A program made the position numbers and the translations under genes. The notes under the pieces are model-generated. The model had not been told where the DNA came from and made no database searches. It saw only the letters and a list, made by a program, of their open reading frames with translations. DNA of 32,577 nt from Planctomycetota bacterium (GTDB lineage: Bacteria > Planctomycetota > Phycisphaerae > Phycisphaerales > UBA5793), in NCBI GenBank assembly GCA_963205185.1, contig CAUJHZ010000014.1:1-32577 (forward strand), read 5' to 3'. Of this stretch, positions 8,725 through 17,773 are shown piece after piece (within the stretch, counting starts at the first letter, position 1; each line of letters starts with the position of its first letter).

Positions 8725-9177
8725 ATGAAAGGCCGGACCGTCCTTTTTGTCTGCACCGGCAACACCTGCCGCTCTCCCATGGCCGAGGGTCTGGCCCGGC
8801 ATCTCCTCGCGCACGGGCTGCTCGAAGGTGATCGCCACTGGCAGATTCAATCCGCCGGGGCGTGGGCATCGCTTGGCAGCCCCGCCACGCCCGAGGCCAT
8901 CGCCGCCATGCAGCGCATCGGCGTGGACATCTCCACCCACCGCTCGCAGCCGCTCACCCGCGACCTGATCGACTGGGCGTCAGTCGTCGTCGGGATGTCG
9001 CAGTCGCACCTCGACCAGGTCCTTGAGATCGACCCCGGCGCAACGCCCAAACTGCTGCGCCTCAACCCCGAGCAGGACATCGACGATCCCATCGGCCAGA
9101 CGCAGGAGGTCTACGATCAGACCGCGCGGGAGATCAAGCGGCTGCTCCAGGCGAGATTGAAGGAACTGGCGCGGTGA
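8725..9177 (+). CDS. Low-molecular-weight phosphatase, probable protein-arginine phosphatase (YwlE type)
   Basis: This 150-residue protein has the P-loop VCTGNTCRSPMAEGL at residues 9-23: Cys10 is the nucleophile and Arg16 completes CX5R. The general acid is Asp121 in DDPIG. Position 14 is Thr, as in Bacillus YwlE (CTGNTCRS), where this Thr favours phosphoarginine. Tyrosine phosphatases of the same fold usually have Ile or Leu there. The likely role is therefore removing phosphate from arginine in proteins, although a tyrosine phosphatase is not excluded. ATG 8725 follows GGAG by eight bases. Its stop overlaps the GTG start of rpiB in GTGA (9174-9177). The same ywlE-rpiB pairing is known from Bacillus. 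No McsB-type arginine kinase is in the window. Confidence 0.88.
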   Translation: MKGRTVLFVCTGNTCRSPMAEGLARHLLAHGLLEGDRHWQIQSAGAWASLGSPATPEAIAAMQRIGVDISTHRSQPLTRDLIDWASVVVGMSQSHLDQVLEIDPGATPKLLRLNPEQDIDDPIGQTQEVYDQTAREIKRLLQARLKELAR

Positions 9178-9644
9178 AGATATTCGTCGGTGCCGATCAT
9201 CGAGGCGTGAAGGGCGCGCTGGAGGTCGTTGAGATCCTGCGCTCGCTCCGCCACGACGTGCAGTACATCGGCCACCTCGACCAGACCAGCGTGGACTATC
9301 CCGAGCAGGCATACCTCGTGGCTCTGGCCGTCGCCTCCGGCCGGGCCGACCGCGGCGTACTTCTCACCGGCAGCGGGATCGGCACCTGCATCACCTGCAA
9401 CAAGATCAGGGGCATCCGCGCCGTCGTGGGCTACGACCCCTGGGCCGCTGAAATCAGCCGGGCCCATCATGACTGCAACATCCTGTGCATCCCCACCGAT
9501 CTCGTCGGCCCCAACGACGTGCGCAAGATCGTCATCAAGTGGCTCGAAACCGAATTCGAGGCCGGGCGGCACGAGCGCCGCCTGCGCAAGCTCCGCATGG
9601 TCGAAGAGGGCCAGGACCCCGCCGACTATCGCGAAGGCGACTGA
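9174..9644 (+). CDS. rpiB: Ribose-5-phosphate isomerase B family protein
   Basis: This 156-residue RpiB/LacAB family protein interconverts ribose 5-phosphate and ribulose 5-phosphate in family members. It shows the opening KIFVGADHRG (Asp8, His9), the VDYPEQA stretch, the GVLLTGSGIGTCITCNKIRGIRA loop (61-83) and RAHHDCNIL (96-104), which corresponds to the phosphate/ring-opening region. The E. coli catalytic Cys66 aligns with Thr65 here, and the Mycobacterium catalytic Glu75 position is Thr71, so neither known base is present. Cys72 sits next to the latter. It might be active through another residue, or use another sugar phosphate. GTG 9174 overlaps the phosphatase stop. Its 3' end overlaps the end of the comEC gene by 19 bases on the opposite strand. 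Confidence 0.9.
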   Translation: MKIFVGADHRGVKGALEVVEILRSLRHDVQYIGHLDQTSVDYPEQAYLVALAVASGRADRGVLLTGSGIGTCITCNKIRGIRAVVGYDPWAAEISRAHHDCNILCIPTDLVGPNDVRKIVIKWLETEFEAGRHERRLRKLRMVEEGQDPADYREGD

Positions 9645-12193
9645 TCCGGCCCGGGAGATTCCGATGGAGCGAGGTGGGTGTGCACGCGCGGCGGAGCGGC
9701 GCGGCGAAGTTCGATCGTCGTCGCGCCGTGCGCCGCCGTAATGTACCGCTGTCGATGGGCGAGTTCATCCACCCAGCGATCGCCGATCAGCCGCCCCTCG
9801 GCCGTGCTCTGCAGGACGATCTGCGGATCGACGAGGCGGACGAATTCAGCGCTCATTTCGGCCCAGCTGCCGTGGTGCGGCAGTTCCATGATCGTTGCCT
9901 TCAGTTCGCTCGCGTCGCGGCTGTGCATGAGTTCGACGAGCCCCGCGCCCTGGATATCGCCGGTGAGCAGCAGGCGGTGCTCGCCGCACTCGACGAGCGC
10001 GACCATCGATGCTTCGTTGCTGGCGCGGTACGCGCCCTCCGCCGGCGGGTGCAGCCACCTCCAGCGCGACTGGCCGAAGTCGGCCTGATAGCCGGCGTCG
10101 GCGATGATGAGTTGCACGCCCAGCCGCTCGGCTTCGCCGATCACCAGTGCGATCGGTCCGAGCGGATCGGCTTTCGCCTGGTTCATCATGTCCGTTGTGA
10201 TGAGCAGCCGCCTGGTGTGCAATTCGCTCATCACTTCGATCGCCGCGGCGAAGTGATCGACGTCGCCGTGGCTCAGCGCGAGCGTCTGCACCTCCAGGAT
10301 CCCCAGCCGGCGCACCGCGGGGATGATGGTCGAATCGCCGATGCCGAGATAGTTGCCCGAGCCGGCGTCGAACATCACCGCCTCGCCGCCGCTTTCCACG
10401 ATGTAACATGATCCGTTGCCGACCGCGAGCATGATGATGCGATCTCGCTGGCGCGCCGGATCGATCCACTGCGGCAACTGCGCCCGCAACAACCACGCCG
10501 TCAGCAGCGCGACGATGCACGGCATCGCCCAGCGCCGCCACTGGCTGGCGGACGCCCCGGCGGGAAATCGAATCCAGCACACCAGCGCCGCCGTCGTGGC
10601 CACGGTCCACCACACGCCCGGCGGCTTCACCGGCACACTCGAGAGCGGCAGGCGATCGACGCGATCAACCAGTCCGATGAGCCCGTCGGTTGCGATGGCC
10701 AGCACGGGCGCGAGGATCACGCCCACGCTGGGCAGCAGCACCGCGGTGAGCGCCTTGAGATAGCCTGCCGTCAGCGCGATGTGCGTGAGCAGCATCGCCG
10801 GCAACGTCGCGAGCGGCGCCAGCGGGCAGATGACGCCGAAGTGATGCGCGGCCAGCGGCGTGGCCACGAGCCAGGCGATCAGCGTCGCCGTGACGATCGT
10901 CTTGCCCTGCTCGAAGAGTTCGTCGGCGGGGCTGAGCAGTTCAGTGTCGCGGATTTCGCCGAAGAAGCGGCGGCGCAGATGCGGCGTGAGCGTGATGAAC
11001 GCCAGCACCACGCCGAAACTCAGTTGCGCGCCCGGCGAGGCGATCTCGCTGGGCTTCCACAGCAGCACGACGATGGCGCTGATGGCCCACAGATTGAGAT
11101 GATCGAGCCGCCGTCCCGCCACGCCGGCGCCCAGAAACGCCAGCGACATCACCCCCGCGCGCCACGCAGGAACGCGCGCCGGCACGATCGCGAGATACGC
11201 CACCACCAGCAGCGCGATCACCAGCCGCTCGATCGCCGGCGGCCACGAAAACAGGCGCACGAGCATGAGCCCCGTGAGCACGAGGATCGCCAGGTGCATG
11301 CCCGAGATCGCCAGCAGGTGCGCCAGACCCACGCGCGTGAACGACTTGTCGAGCCCGTCGAGCCCTGCGCCGCGCTCGCCGAGCATGAGCGCCGCGAGCA
11401 GCGCATCACGCTGCGTTTCGTCGGTCTCGGGCAGGTCCTGGCGGATCCACCCGGCGGCGCGCTGCCGCAGGTCGCTCTGCCAGCGGCGCAGGCGCCACAT
11501 CCACTCGCTCTCGACGCCGAGTTCGACCACGCTCTCAGCCGTGGCGACGTCGAAGAGGCCGGCCAGGCCCTGGGCCCGGGCGATTTCGGCGAGGTTGGTT
11601 TCGCCCGGGTTCATCGCCGGCGGAAAGGCGCGCGCCATGCCGATGAGCCGCAGCCGGTCGCCGATGTGCCAGTGATAGCCCGGCCCGCTCACGCGCACGA
11701 GCACCACGCCGCCCATCGGCTGGATCTCGCCGTCGCTGCGGATCGCCCGCAGCACTTCGAAGCGAAAGACCGTGATCGGCTCCTGAAAGCCGTAGCGCCC
11801 CAGCGAACCGCGCCCGGGCGTCTTGACCGTCGGGGGGCTGGCGATGCGCCCTTCGACGTGCCAGAGATGATCGCGGTCCGTCACCATTGCCGCGATTGAA
11901 GTTTTCTGCACGCGATGTTCGACCAGCGTGGCCCAGCACACGCTCAGCGCGACCAGCGCCGCGCCAAGCAGCATCGGCGCAGGGAGGACCGGCTCGCGCC
12001 GGCGCCAGAAGGCGCGCACCACCAGTCCCGCCGCCGCGGCCGCAACCATGATCCAAAGCCAGAGGGAGCGGATCTCGAGTATATTGGCGATGAGCACCCC
12101 GGCGGCGAGCAGCGCCAGCACCACGACCGGCCGCCGCGACACCGGCACGCCGCTCACCTCCGCCGGCGCCGAGAGCGCGGCATCAGCGGCCAC
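9626..12193 (-). CDS. comEC: ComEC/Rec2 family DNA-uptake channel protein
   Basis: This 855-residue polytopic membrane protein carries single-stranded DNA across the inner membrane in competence. N-terminal helices (about 22-95) are followed by an OB-like extracytoplasmic domain (about 98-220). The Competence domain (about 262-540) contains LLAALMLGERGAG and GLAHLLAISGMHLAILVL. A C-terminal metallo-beta-lactamase-like domain (about 585-825) has SHGDVDH at 641-647, LLLTGDIQ with Asp746, and LPHHGS at 772-777. This three-part order and length are those of full-length ComEC, and the histidine/aspartate motif looks intact. The start is GTG 12193 with GGAGG about six bases upstream. No comEA, comF or pilus genes adjoin it, so its regulation and partners cannot be read from the context. 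Confidence 0.93.
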   Translation of the reverse strand: MAADAALSAPAEVSGVPVSRRPVVVLALLAAGVLIANILEIRSLWLWIMVAAAAAGLVVRAFWRRREPVLPAPMLLGAALVALSVCWATLVEHRVQKTSIAAMVTDRDHLWHVEGRIASPPTVKTPGRGSLGRYGFQEPITVFRFEVLRAIRSDGEIQPMGGVVLVRVSGPGYHWHIGDRLRLIGMARAFPPAMNPGETNLAEIARAQGLAGLFDVATAESVVELGVESEWMWRLRRWQSDLRQRAAGWIRQDLPETDETQRDALLAALMLGERGAGLDGLDKSFTRVGLAHLLAISGMHLAILVLTGLMLVRLFSWPPAIERLVIALLVVAYLAIVPARVPAWRAGVMSLAFLGAGVAGRRLDHLNLWAISAIVVLLWKPSEIASPGAQLSFGVVLAFITLTPHLRRRFFGEIRDTELLSPADELFEQGKTIVTATLIAWLVATPLAAHHFGVICPLAPLATLPAMLLTHIALTAGYLKALTAVLLPSVGVILAPVLAIATDGLIGLVDRVDRLPLSSVPVKPPGVWWTVATTAALVCWIRFPAGASASQWRRWAMPCIVALLTAWLLRAQLPQWIDPARQRDRIIMLAVGNGSCYIVESGGEAVMFDAGSGNYLGIGDSTIIPAVRRLGILEVQTLALSHGDVDHFAAAIEVMSELHTRRLLITTDMMNQAKADPLGPIALVIGEAERLGVQLIIADAGYQADFGQSRWRWLHPPAEGAYRASNEASMVALVECGEHRLLLTGDIQGAGLVELMHSRDASELKATIMELPHHGSWAEMSAEFVRLVDPQIVLQSTAEGRLIGDRWVDELAHRQRYITAAHGATTIELRRAAPPRVHTHLAPSESPGPDQSPSR

Positions 12194-12310
12194 GGCATCC
12201 TCCGTGGGAACGCACTTCGATGATGGATGCAGCCACGCTCGTCACCGGGGCTGACCGTAGCAATCGAGCGGTTCGTCTGCAAGTACCCCGAGTCGCAACT
12301 CGCGGAGCAA

Positions 12311-13870
12311 TTATGGCACGATCACAAGTTCGATTACATTTGATGTTACTGGCCCGGACACGCTGCTCACATCCAGCGCCTGCAGCCACAGCGGTCCCGA
12401 TCGGATGCCCTGCGGTATCTCGATGGCGAACTCCACCACGCCGTGCGCGTCGGAGACCGCGGCGCCAAGGCGGTGGATGCGGCGATTGAGGTCGATGCAG
12501 ATGCCCAGTTGCTGAACATACGTGCAGCCATTACCGGTGATCGAGCCAAGCAGATGAACCCGGCGGTCAGCCTCGCGGACGTACACCTGCAGACCGGCGA
12601 CAGAGCCGCGAGCAACTTCGTAGAGTCGTCTCGGAACCGAGAGATGCAGCAACAGGTCGTTGCCGCCGTGCACGACGACACCCGTTGGCGAAGCGACGAT
12701 CAGGTCGTCACGACCGTCGTTGTTGACGTCGCCCGCGGCGATTTCGTTGCCGTACGACGGCCACACCGCGCCGCTCGACTGCACCCAGTGGATCATGCGC
12801 CCGGAGATCGGGTCGAGCACGTCGATGCCGGTGCGATCGAGATCGCTGTACGTTTCGAAGAGAAGTTCGGGGCGGCCGTCGCCATTGATGTCGGCAAATG
12901 GTCCGGGGATGACGAACGCGGTCGACTCCTGGATCACCCGCAGCTGATCCACGGCCTGCCCGTCAATGCCCGAGCAGACGTAGACGAATTCGCCGTGCAC
13001 GTCTGACGGCGTGATCACATCGGGCACCCGATCGCCCGTGAGATCGACGCCAGTGGAGAGCGCGTAGCCGAAGTCTCCCTCATTACCCCACCCGGGCGCA
13101 TCGGCATGCCAGACTTCATCCAGAGTCCGGCCCGAGAGCATCGTGATGCCGTATGAAGCGGGTCGCGCCTCGCGCTGGCCAACGGCGATGTCGCCGATGG
13201 TGTCTCCATCCACATCGCCGGCGCTCCGAATGCGGCGCGGCCAGAGCAGCGACACTTCTCCGATCAGATCCCCCGTCCGGCCGCTGCGGACAGCAATGGA
13301 ACCACTCTCAGCATGTCGCGCGACGTAGGCAAAGTCCGGAACATCATCCTGGTCCACATCATCCAGTCCGGTTACATCGATGCCCAGCAGATCCCCGGCC
13401 GAAGCGCCTTGGAAACGGAAGATTCGATCGCCCGTTCGGCCGGAGAGAACTTCGACCACTCCGGCGGCGCCGTTCACATCGGGGAGCCCGATCAGAAGAT
13501 CATCCGCGCCGTCAGCGTTGATGTCGCCGATGAACACTCCCATTAGACTCGACGCGTAGGCCGTGCCCCCGTTGAACACATCTTCGCCGGTGCGACTCCA
13601 CAACGCGTTCCGCTCGTGTCCGGAATAGACGAACCACCTTCCGACCGTGGCGCCTTCGGCGACGAATGCGGGGTCGCCGATGAACAGGTCCGCCCACCCA
13701 TCGCCGTTCGCATCTCCGGTCGCCACGCTCACGCCGAACTGGACCGAGCCTTGCGGCGGCTCGATCACAAACGGCATGCCCGACTGAGCCAGCGCGGGCG
13801 CGACCAGCGCCGCCGGCGCAACAGACATCATCAGAGGTAAAGACGATTGGAACAGCCTGCGCAAGAACAT
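12311..13870 (-). CDS. Secreted FG-GAP repeat protein
   Basis: This 519-residue exported protein starts at ATG 13870 with GGAG eight bases upstream. It has a signal peptide (about 1-28, cleaved after ALA). Seven FG-GAP/VCBS-type repeats follow, each with a calcium-binding-like D-x-(N/D)-x-D-x-x-x-D core: DANGDGWADL, DINADGADDL, DVDQDDVPDF, DVDGDTIGDI, DLTGDRVPDV, DINGDGRPEL and DVNNDGRDDL. They are predicted to form an integrin-alpha-like beta-propeller. The last ~95 residues are the C-terminal module with HLLGSITGNGCTYVQQLGICIDL and GPLWLQALD, shared with its paralogue and the DNRLRE protein. Such proteins are surface or secreted and of unknown partner. It is divergent from the peroxiredoxin gene, with 220 bases between. 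Confidence 0.88.
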   Translation of the reverse strand: MFLRRLFQSSLPLMMSVAPAALVAPALAQSGMPFVIEPPQGSVQFGVSVATGDANGDGWADLFIGDPAFVAEGATVGRWFVYSGHERNALWSRTGEDVFNGGTAYASSLMGVFIGDINADGADDLLIGLPDVNGAAGVVEVLSGRTGDRIFRFQGASAGDLLGIDVTGLDDVDQDDVPDFAYVARHAESGSIAVRSGRTGDLIGEVSLLWPRRIRSAGDVDGDTIGDIAVGQREARPASYGITMLSGRTLDEVWHADAPGWGNEGDFGYALSTGVDLTGDRVPDVITPSDVHGEFVYVCSGIDGQAVDQLRVIQESTAFVIPGPFADINGDGRPELLFETYSDLDRTGIDVLDPISGRMIHWVQSSGAVWPSYGNEIAAGDVNNDGRDDLIVASPTGVVVHGGNDLLLHLSVPRRLYEVARGSVAGLQVYVREADRRVHLLGSITGNGCTYVQQLGICIDLNRRIHRLGAAVSDAHGVVEFAIEIPQGIRSGPLWLQALDVSSVSGPVTSNVIELVIVP

Positions 13871-14090
13871 GAGAGAACTCCTTCCGCGCGGCCGGGTCTG
13901 GTGTGGTTCCGCATTGGCTGGGGCCGAAAAGGCAGGATCGGCCCGGCGGGGATGCCGGCAGGGGGTGCCGGATGAAAGGCCGCGCTCGTCCAGAGCCTAT
14001 CTTGTACGTCCGGGCCGAACAAGCCCCGCGCTAGCATATTCTGGCAGAAAATCTTAACGGCTTGAATTCTTAGATGACGAGGAGCCCCGT

Positions 14091-14576
14091 ATGTCAGCCC
14101 GGCCGCGCGTCAAAGTCGGCGATCCGGCGCCCGACTTCACTCTGCCCGATGCGCAGGGGCGGCCGGTGCGATTGCATGATCACATCGGGTCCGGCTGCGT
14201 GGTGCTCTTTTTCTATCCGAAGGACGGCTCGATGGGCTGCACGCGGCAGGCGTGCTCGTTTCGCGATGGGCACGAAGCCTTCGCCGACGCCGGCGCGACG
14301 GTGCTGGGCATCAGCAGCGACGCGAGCGAGTCGCACGCGACATTCGCGCAGCGCCACCTCCTGCCGTTTACGCTGCTCAGCGATCGCGGCGGCAAGGTGC
14401 GCCGCCTGTTCGGCGTGCCGCGCACCTTCGGCCTGCTGCCGGGGCGCACGACGTACATCATCGACCGCCACGGTGTCGTGCGGCACATCTTCGATTCACA
14501 ATTCCATCCGACGGCCCACGCCGACGAAGCGCTGCGCCTCGTGAGGAAACTCAACGACGATGCGCATCTGGAGTGA
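14091..14576 (+). CDS. bcp: Thiol peroxidase, AhpC/TSA-Bcp (PrxQ) type peroxiredoxin
   Basis: This 161-residue thioredoxin-fold peroxidase reduces hydrogen peroxide and organic hydroperoxides, usually with thioredoxin. VGDPAPDFTLPDAQG (9-23) and FFYPKDGSMGCTRQACSFRDG (40-60) give the peroxidatic Cys50 and the resolving Cys55 in the PrxQ spacing (five apart). The usual TPGCT is SMGCT here: the Ser/Thr is kept but Pro is replaced by Met. LFGVPRTFGLLPGRTTYIID matches the C-terminal half of the family. ATG 14091 follows GAGGAG by eight or nine bases. It has no signal peptide and so acts in the cytoplasm. It is sandwiched between two secreted FG-GAP genes on the opposite strand and is not cotranscribed with either. 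Confidence 0.92.
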   Translation: MSARPRVKVGDPAPDFTLPDAQGRPVRLHDHIGSGCVVLFFYPKDGSMGCTRQACSFRDGHEAFADAGATVLGISSDASESHATFAQRHLLPFTLLSDRGGKVRRLFGVPRTFGLLPGRTTYIIDRHGVVRHIFDSQFHPTAHADEALRLVRKLNDDAHLE

Positions 14577-14605
14577 GCGCACGATCCAGTGTCGCCGGCG
14601 ACCGA

Positions 14606-16170
14606 TCAGGGTGCAATTATCTCGAGTTCCATCACGTTGCTCGTGATCGGGCCGCGCGTCGGGTCGTTGATGTCCAGAGCCTGAACCCAGACCGGTCCGA
14701 CTGGCATTCGCCTGGGAATCGTCACTCGGAAGTCAGCAAACCCGTCGGCATCCGTGACAACTGACGCGATGTTATAGATGTGCTGATCCAGATCGATACA
14801 GATGCCCAGTTGCGGCACGAAGGTGCAGCCGTGACCGACTCGTGACCCGAGCAGGTGAATGGTGCGACTCGGCTGGCCACTGAAGACGCCGAAGTCCGTC
14901 GTCGAGTCGCGGCGCTGCTTGTTGGTCACATTCCCCGGGGCTCGATGCAGCAGGAGTTGGCCACCACTCTCCACACTGACGGACCCACTGGCCGGATTCG
15001 TGATCACCAGCCCGCTGATGAGATCCGCCAGTCCATCGCCGTTGACATCGCCGACGGCGTACTCGTTGCCTGCGAACTGCACGCGTGAGTCAAAGACATT
15101 GCGCCAGGTGACGATGAGCCCGGTCAGAGGTTCAAAGACCAGTACTTTGTCGGCTCCCCACACAACGACTTCGTCCGTGCCATCCCCGGTGACGTCTGCA
15201 AAGTCAAGATCGATGCCGAGCAGGTGTTGAAGGTGAATCGGAAGTCGTCGGTGTAGGTCATTTCGATCGTCCCCGACTGCCCCGAGATCAGGTAGGAGGT
15301 TCCGTCGAGAAAATCGCCGCTGGCGAGCACATCCGGCACATGATCTCCGGTGACGTCCGTTCCGGCTTCGAGTTGATAACCAAAATCGTGATCGCCGCCG
15401 AACGAATCACGAGTCAGTTCCCAGATCACGTGACCATCTGCGCCGGAGATCGTGCTGACGACATCGACGCGCTGGGTGTTGTGCCAGGAACTGATTGCGA
15501 TGTCCCCAATCAAGTCGCCGTCGATATCGCCCGCATTGCGCACCTGTCGCGGCCAGGCGACGGCGATGGCGCGAATTTCGCTGCCGTCGCGGCCGGATCG
15601 AATCGAGAGTTCGCCGTCCGCGGTGAAGCGCGTGTCAAATGCGAAGTCCGGCACGTCGTCGCCGTTCAGATCACCCAGCCCCGCAACGCACCAGCCCATC
15701 CAGTCATCGACGGCATCGCCGCGATACGAATAGAGCAGATCGCCGGTGCGACCGGAGAAGACATCGACTCCGCCTCGTGAGTCGGACAGACGACTGCGGC
15801 CGAGAATCACGTCGTCGCAGTCGTCGCCGTCCACGTCGCCGAGAAACTCAGCTGTGGATATCGAGTAGGCCGGCAGGATCTGGCCATCTGTCCCGCTCCA
15901 CAGGAGCGACCCATCCACGCCGGAGTACATGTGCCATTTGGCGGCGACTTCGACGTTCTCGCCCGCAGCATCGTCGACCACGAAGATGTCGTCGTGGCCA
16001 TCGTGGTTGGCGTCGCCGCCGCTGGCCACGCGCGAGCCGAAATACACGCTGTCAGGTGGCGCTTCGATGGTGTAGGGCAGGCCGTTCTGGGCGAGGGCCG
16101 AAGCGGCAAGTCCAGCGATGATGATCGCGGCAACGGCGGACGATGCTGGTCGGATACGTGGCTGATTCAC
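14606..16170 (-). pseudogene. Secreted FG-GAP repeat protein, interrupted by a single-base frameshift
   Basis: This is a paralogue of the 12311-13870 gene. The start is GTG 16170, with AGGAAG about eight bases upstream, opening a signal peptide (NQPRIRPASSAVAAIIIAG...ALA). FG-GAP cores DANHDGHDDI, DVDGDDCDDV, DLNGDDVPDF, DIDGDLIGDI and DVTGDHVPDV are read in one frame until about 15250. The next cores DVTGDGTDEV and DVNGDGLADL, and the shared C-terminal module ending ELEIIAP, are read in another frame. The first frame runs on to a stop at 15124 with non-repeat residues. The span of 1565 bases is one short of 522 codons; with one added base the product would be 521 residues, almost exactly the paralogue's 519. 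The change lies near 15215-15250. A real inactivating mutation and an assembly error are both possible. Confidence 0.85.
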
Positions 16171-16627
16171 GATGGGTCTTCCTGTTTTGTTGGGTCCCCG
16201 GCGTGCGACCGGGTGGGGGGGTGGATCTCCAACTGACTTGCTCGCCGCACCGTCGGCTGCGGTGGTCAATCATTCAGCGAGCGGCAATGCCGAATGTTGT
16301 TCCCCCACGGCCTGTGCAGCCGCCCGTCTAAGCGCCCATGCTAACAGAACCGGATGCAAAGCGCGCGGGCTTTGTTGCGGAATTGCAAGAAAATCTGAGG
16401 CCGACCGGACGGGGGCGGTGGTCCAACCGCGCCGTGAACGACGGGCGCTGCCACCCGGTGCGGCACCCAGAGGAGTTCGGCGCCCCGTCGGAGACTGATG
16501 AGAAGGACATGCTCGCTTCTGTTCCGGCGCACCCGAGGAATCAGGGCCCGAACTTTGCGCGGTGCGCGCCGCCTGCGTCGTATACTGCCCCTCCGGTTCG
16601 TGCTCCGCTTATCCCCGGGAGTTCATC
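16171..16627. other. 457-base divergent intergenic region
   Basis: It separates the minus-strand FG-GAP gene from the plus-strand isomerase-like gene and should hold both promoters. Forward open frames exist but lack a ribosome binding site and family features, and I regard them as chance. A TATACT at 16581-16586 is the only good -10-like box seen. I found no RNA gene or strong hairpin. Confidence 0.4.
16581..16586 (+). promoter_or_regulatory. Candidate -10 box upstream of the isomerase-like gene
   Basis: TATACT matches the bacterial -10 consensus at five of six positions and lies 42 bases before ATG 16628. No convincing -35 box is found at 16-18 bases spacing, so this is tentative. Confidence 0.3.
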
Positions 16628-17773
16628 ATGCCGCTGCTCGATCTGCGTTCGCAGGCTGTTCGCCGCAATTCGGCGGAGATGCTCATGCACCTTCAGTCGT
16701 TCGATCTCGATCTCAAGTTCTCTGCGGGCATCTGGTTCTTCTCGCCGCCGCACAGCCGCTTCCATGCCAAGTATCAGCCGGACCGCACCATCGAGCAGCG
16801 CCTCGAGATCGCCGCCACGCTCGCCGACCACGGCCTGGGCGCCCTCGAAGCGCACTACCCCAACGAGATCAACGAAGACAACGTCGATCTGTGGAAGGCG
16901 TTCACGCGCGACACGGGCATTCGCCTGCTCACCGTTATCCCGCTGCTGTTCTGGGATGAGCAGTTCGAGTGGGGCTCGCTCTCGAGCCCGCTCAAAGAGC
17001 CGCGGCGCAACGCGATCGAGCGCACCAAGGGCGCGCTTCGGATGAATCGCCAGCTTGATACTGACTTTGCCGTGGTCTGGCCGGGCATCGATGGTTACGA
17101 GAATCCCTTCGGCGTGGACTTTGCCGCGATGCGCGATCGATTTGCGCACGGGCTGGCCGAAGCGATGGACGCCGTGCCCGGCGTGCGCATCGCCTTCGAG
17201 CCCAAGCCTTACGAGCCGCGCGGCCGCATTCTCTATGGCACGACGCCTGAAGGTGTGCTGCTCGGCCAACAGGTCGAGTCGATGCTGAAAGCGGATGAGA
17301 ACCGCCGGCTGCTGGGTGAAGGTCACAAACTCGTCTGCATGAATCCCGAGGTTGGCCACGTGCTCATGGGCTTTGAAGATCTGGCCTACGCGTTCAGTTG
17401 GCCGCTGAGCGAAGGACGACTGGCGCACAGCCACTGGAACAGCCAGCCGCTGGGCAATTACGACCAGGATCTCAACGTCAGCGTGCTCTCACCAGAGCAG
17501 ACCGAGGCGCTGCTCTACACGATGAAGATGTACGGCTACACCGGCTGGCTGGGCATCGACATCAATCCCGAGCGCATGCCCGTCGAGATCGGCCTGCGCA
17601 ACTCGATGGATGCGCTGCGGGCGGCCAATGATCGGATCAACGGCCTCGATCACGAGGCGATTCTCTTCTCGCACGAGCATCCCGACGAGTCGCGCGGCTG
17701 GCTGGAGGCGCACCTCATCCGCGCCCGCGCGGGAAACGCAGCGTCGCTGAGCCCGCTGAAGCGGCCCTTATGA
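16628..17773 (+). CDS. Xylose isomerase-like TIM-barrel protein
   Basis: This 381-residue protein of the xylose isomerase-like (AP endonuclease 2) superfamily probably isomerises a sugar. Metal-ligand candidates fall in the expected order: Glu191 in AFEPKPYEP, Glu241 and His244 in CMNPEVGH, His267/His269/Asn271 in AHSHWN, and Asp311 in GIDINPE. FWDEQFEWG (108-116) lies in the barrel's second quarter. FEPKP followed by NxExxH is the classical XylA signature pattern, but the overall sequence is diverged, so the sugar specificity is open. ATG 16628 follows GGGAG by about six bases. A longer in-frame reading from 16562 lacks a ribosome binding site. Xylulokinase lies two genes downstream, which supports a role in pentose use. 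Confidence 0.85.
   Translation: MPLLDLRSQAVRRNSAEMLMHLQSFDLDLKFSAGIWFFSPPHSRFHAKYQPDRTIEQRLEIAATLADHGLGALEAHYPNEINEDNVDLWKAFTRDTGIRLLTVIPLLFWDEQFEWGSLSSPLKEPRRNAIERTKGALRMNRQLDTDFAVVWPGIDGYENPFGVDFAAMRDRFAHGLAEAMDAVPGVRIAFEPKPYEPRGRILYGTTPEGVLLGQQVESMLKADENRRLLGEGHKLVCMNPEVGHVLMGFEDLAYAFSWPLSEGRLAHSHWNSQPLGNYDQDLNVSVLSPEQTEALLYTMKMYGYTGWLGIDINPERMPVEIGLRNSMDALRAANDRINGLDHEAILFSHEHPDESRGWLEAHLIRARAGNAASLSPLKRPL

Noticed and set aside
10781-11899. Plus-strand open frame of 372 codons opposite comEC
   Set aside because: The comEC reading on the minus strand has all expected domains; the opposite product is compositionally biased.
14591-14602. Perfect 12-base palindrome GTCGCCGGCGAC
   Set aside because: It has no loop or T-tract, and such GC palindromes are common by chance at this composition; a terminator could not be supported.
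16338-17045. Plus-strand open frame of 235 codons
   Set aside because: It has no ribosome binding site and its second half overlaps the isomerase-like gene in another frame as a Ser/Arg-rich shadow.
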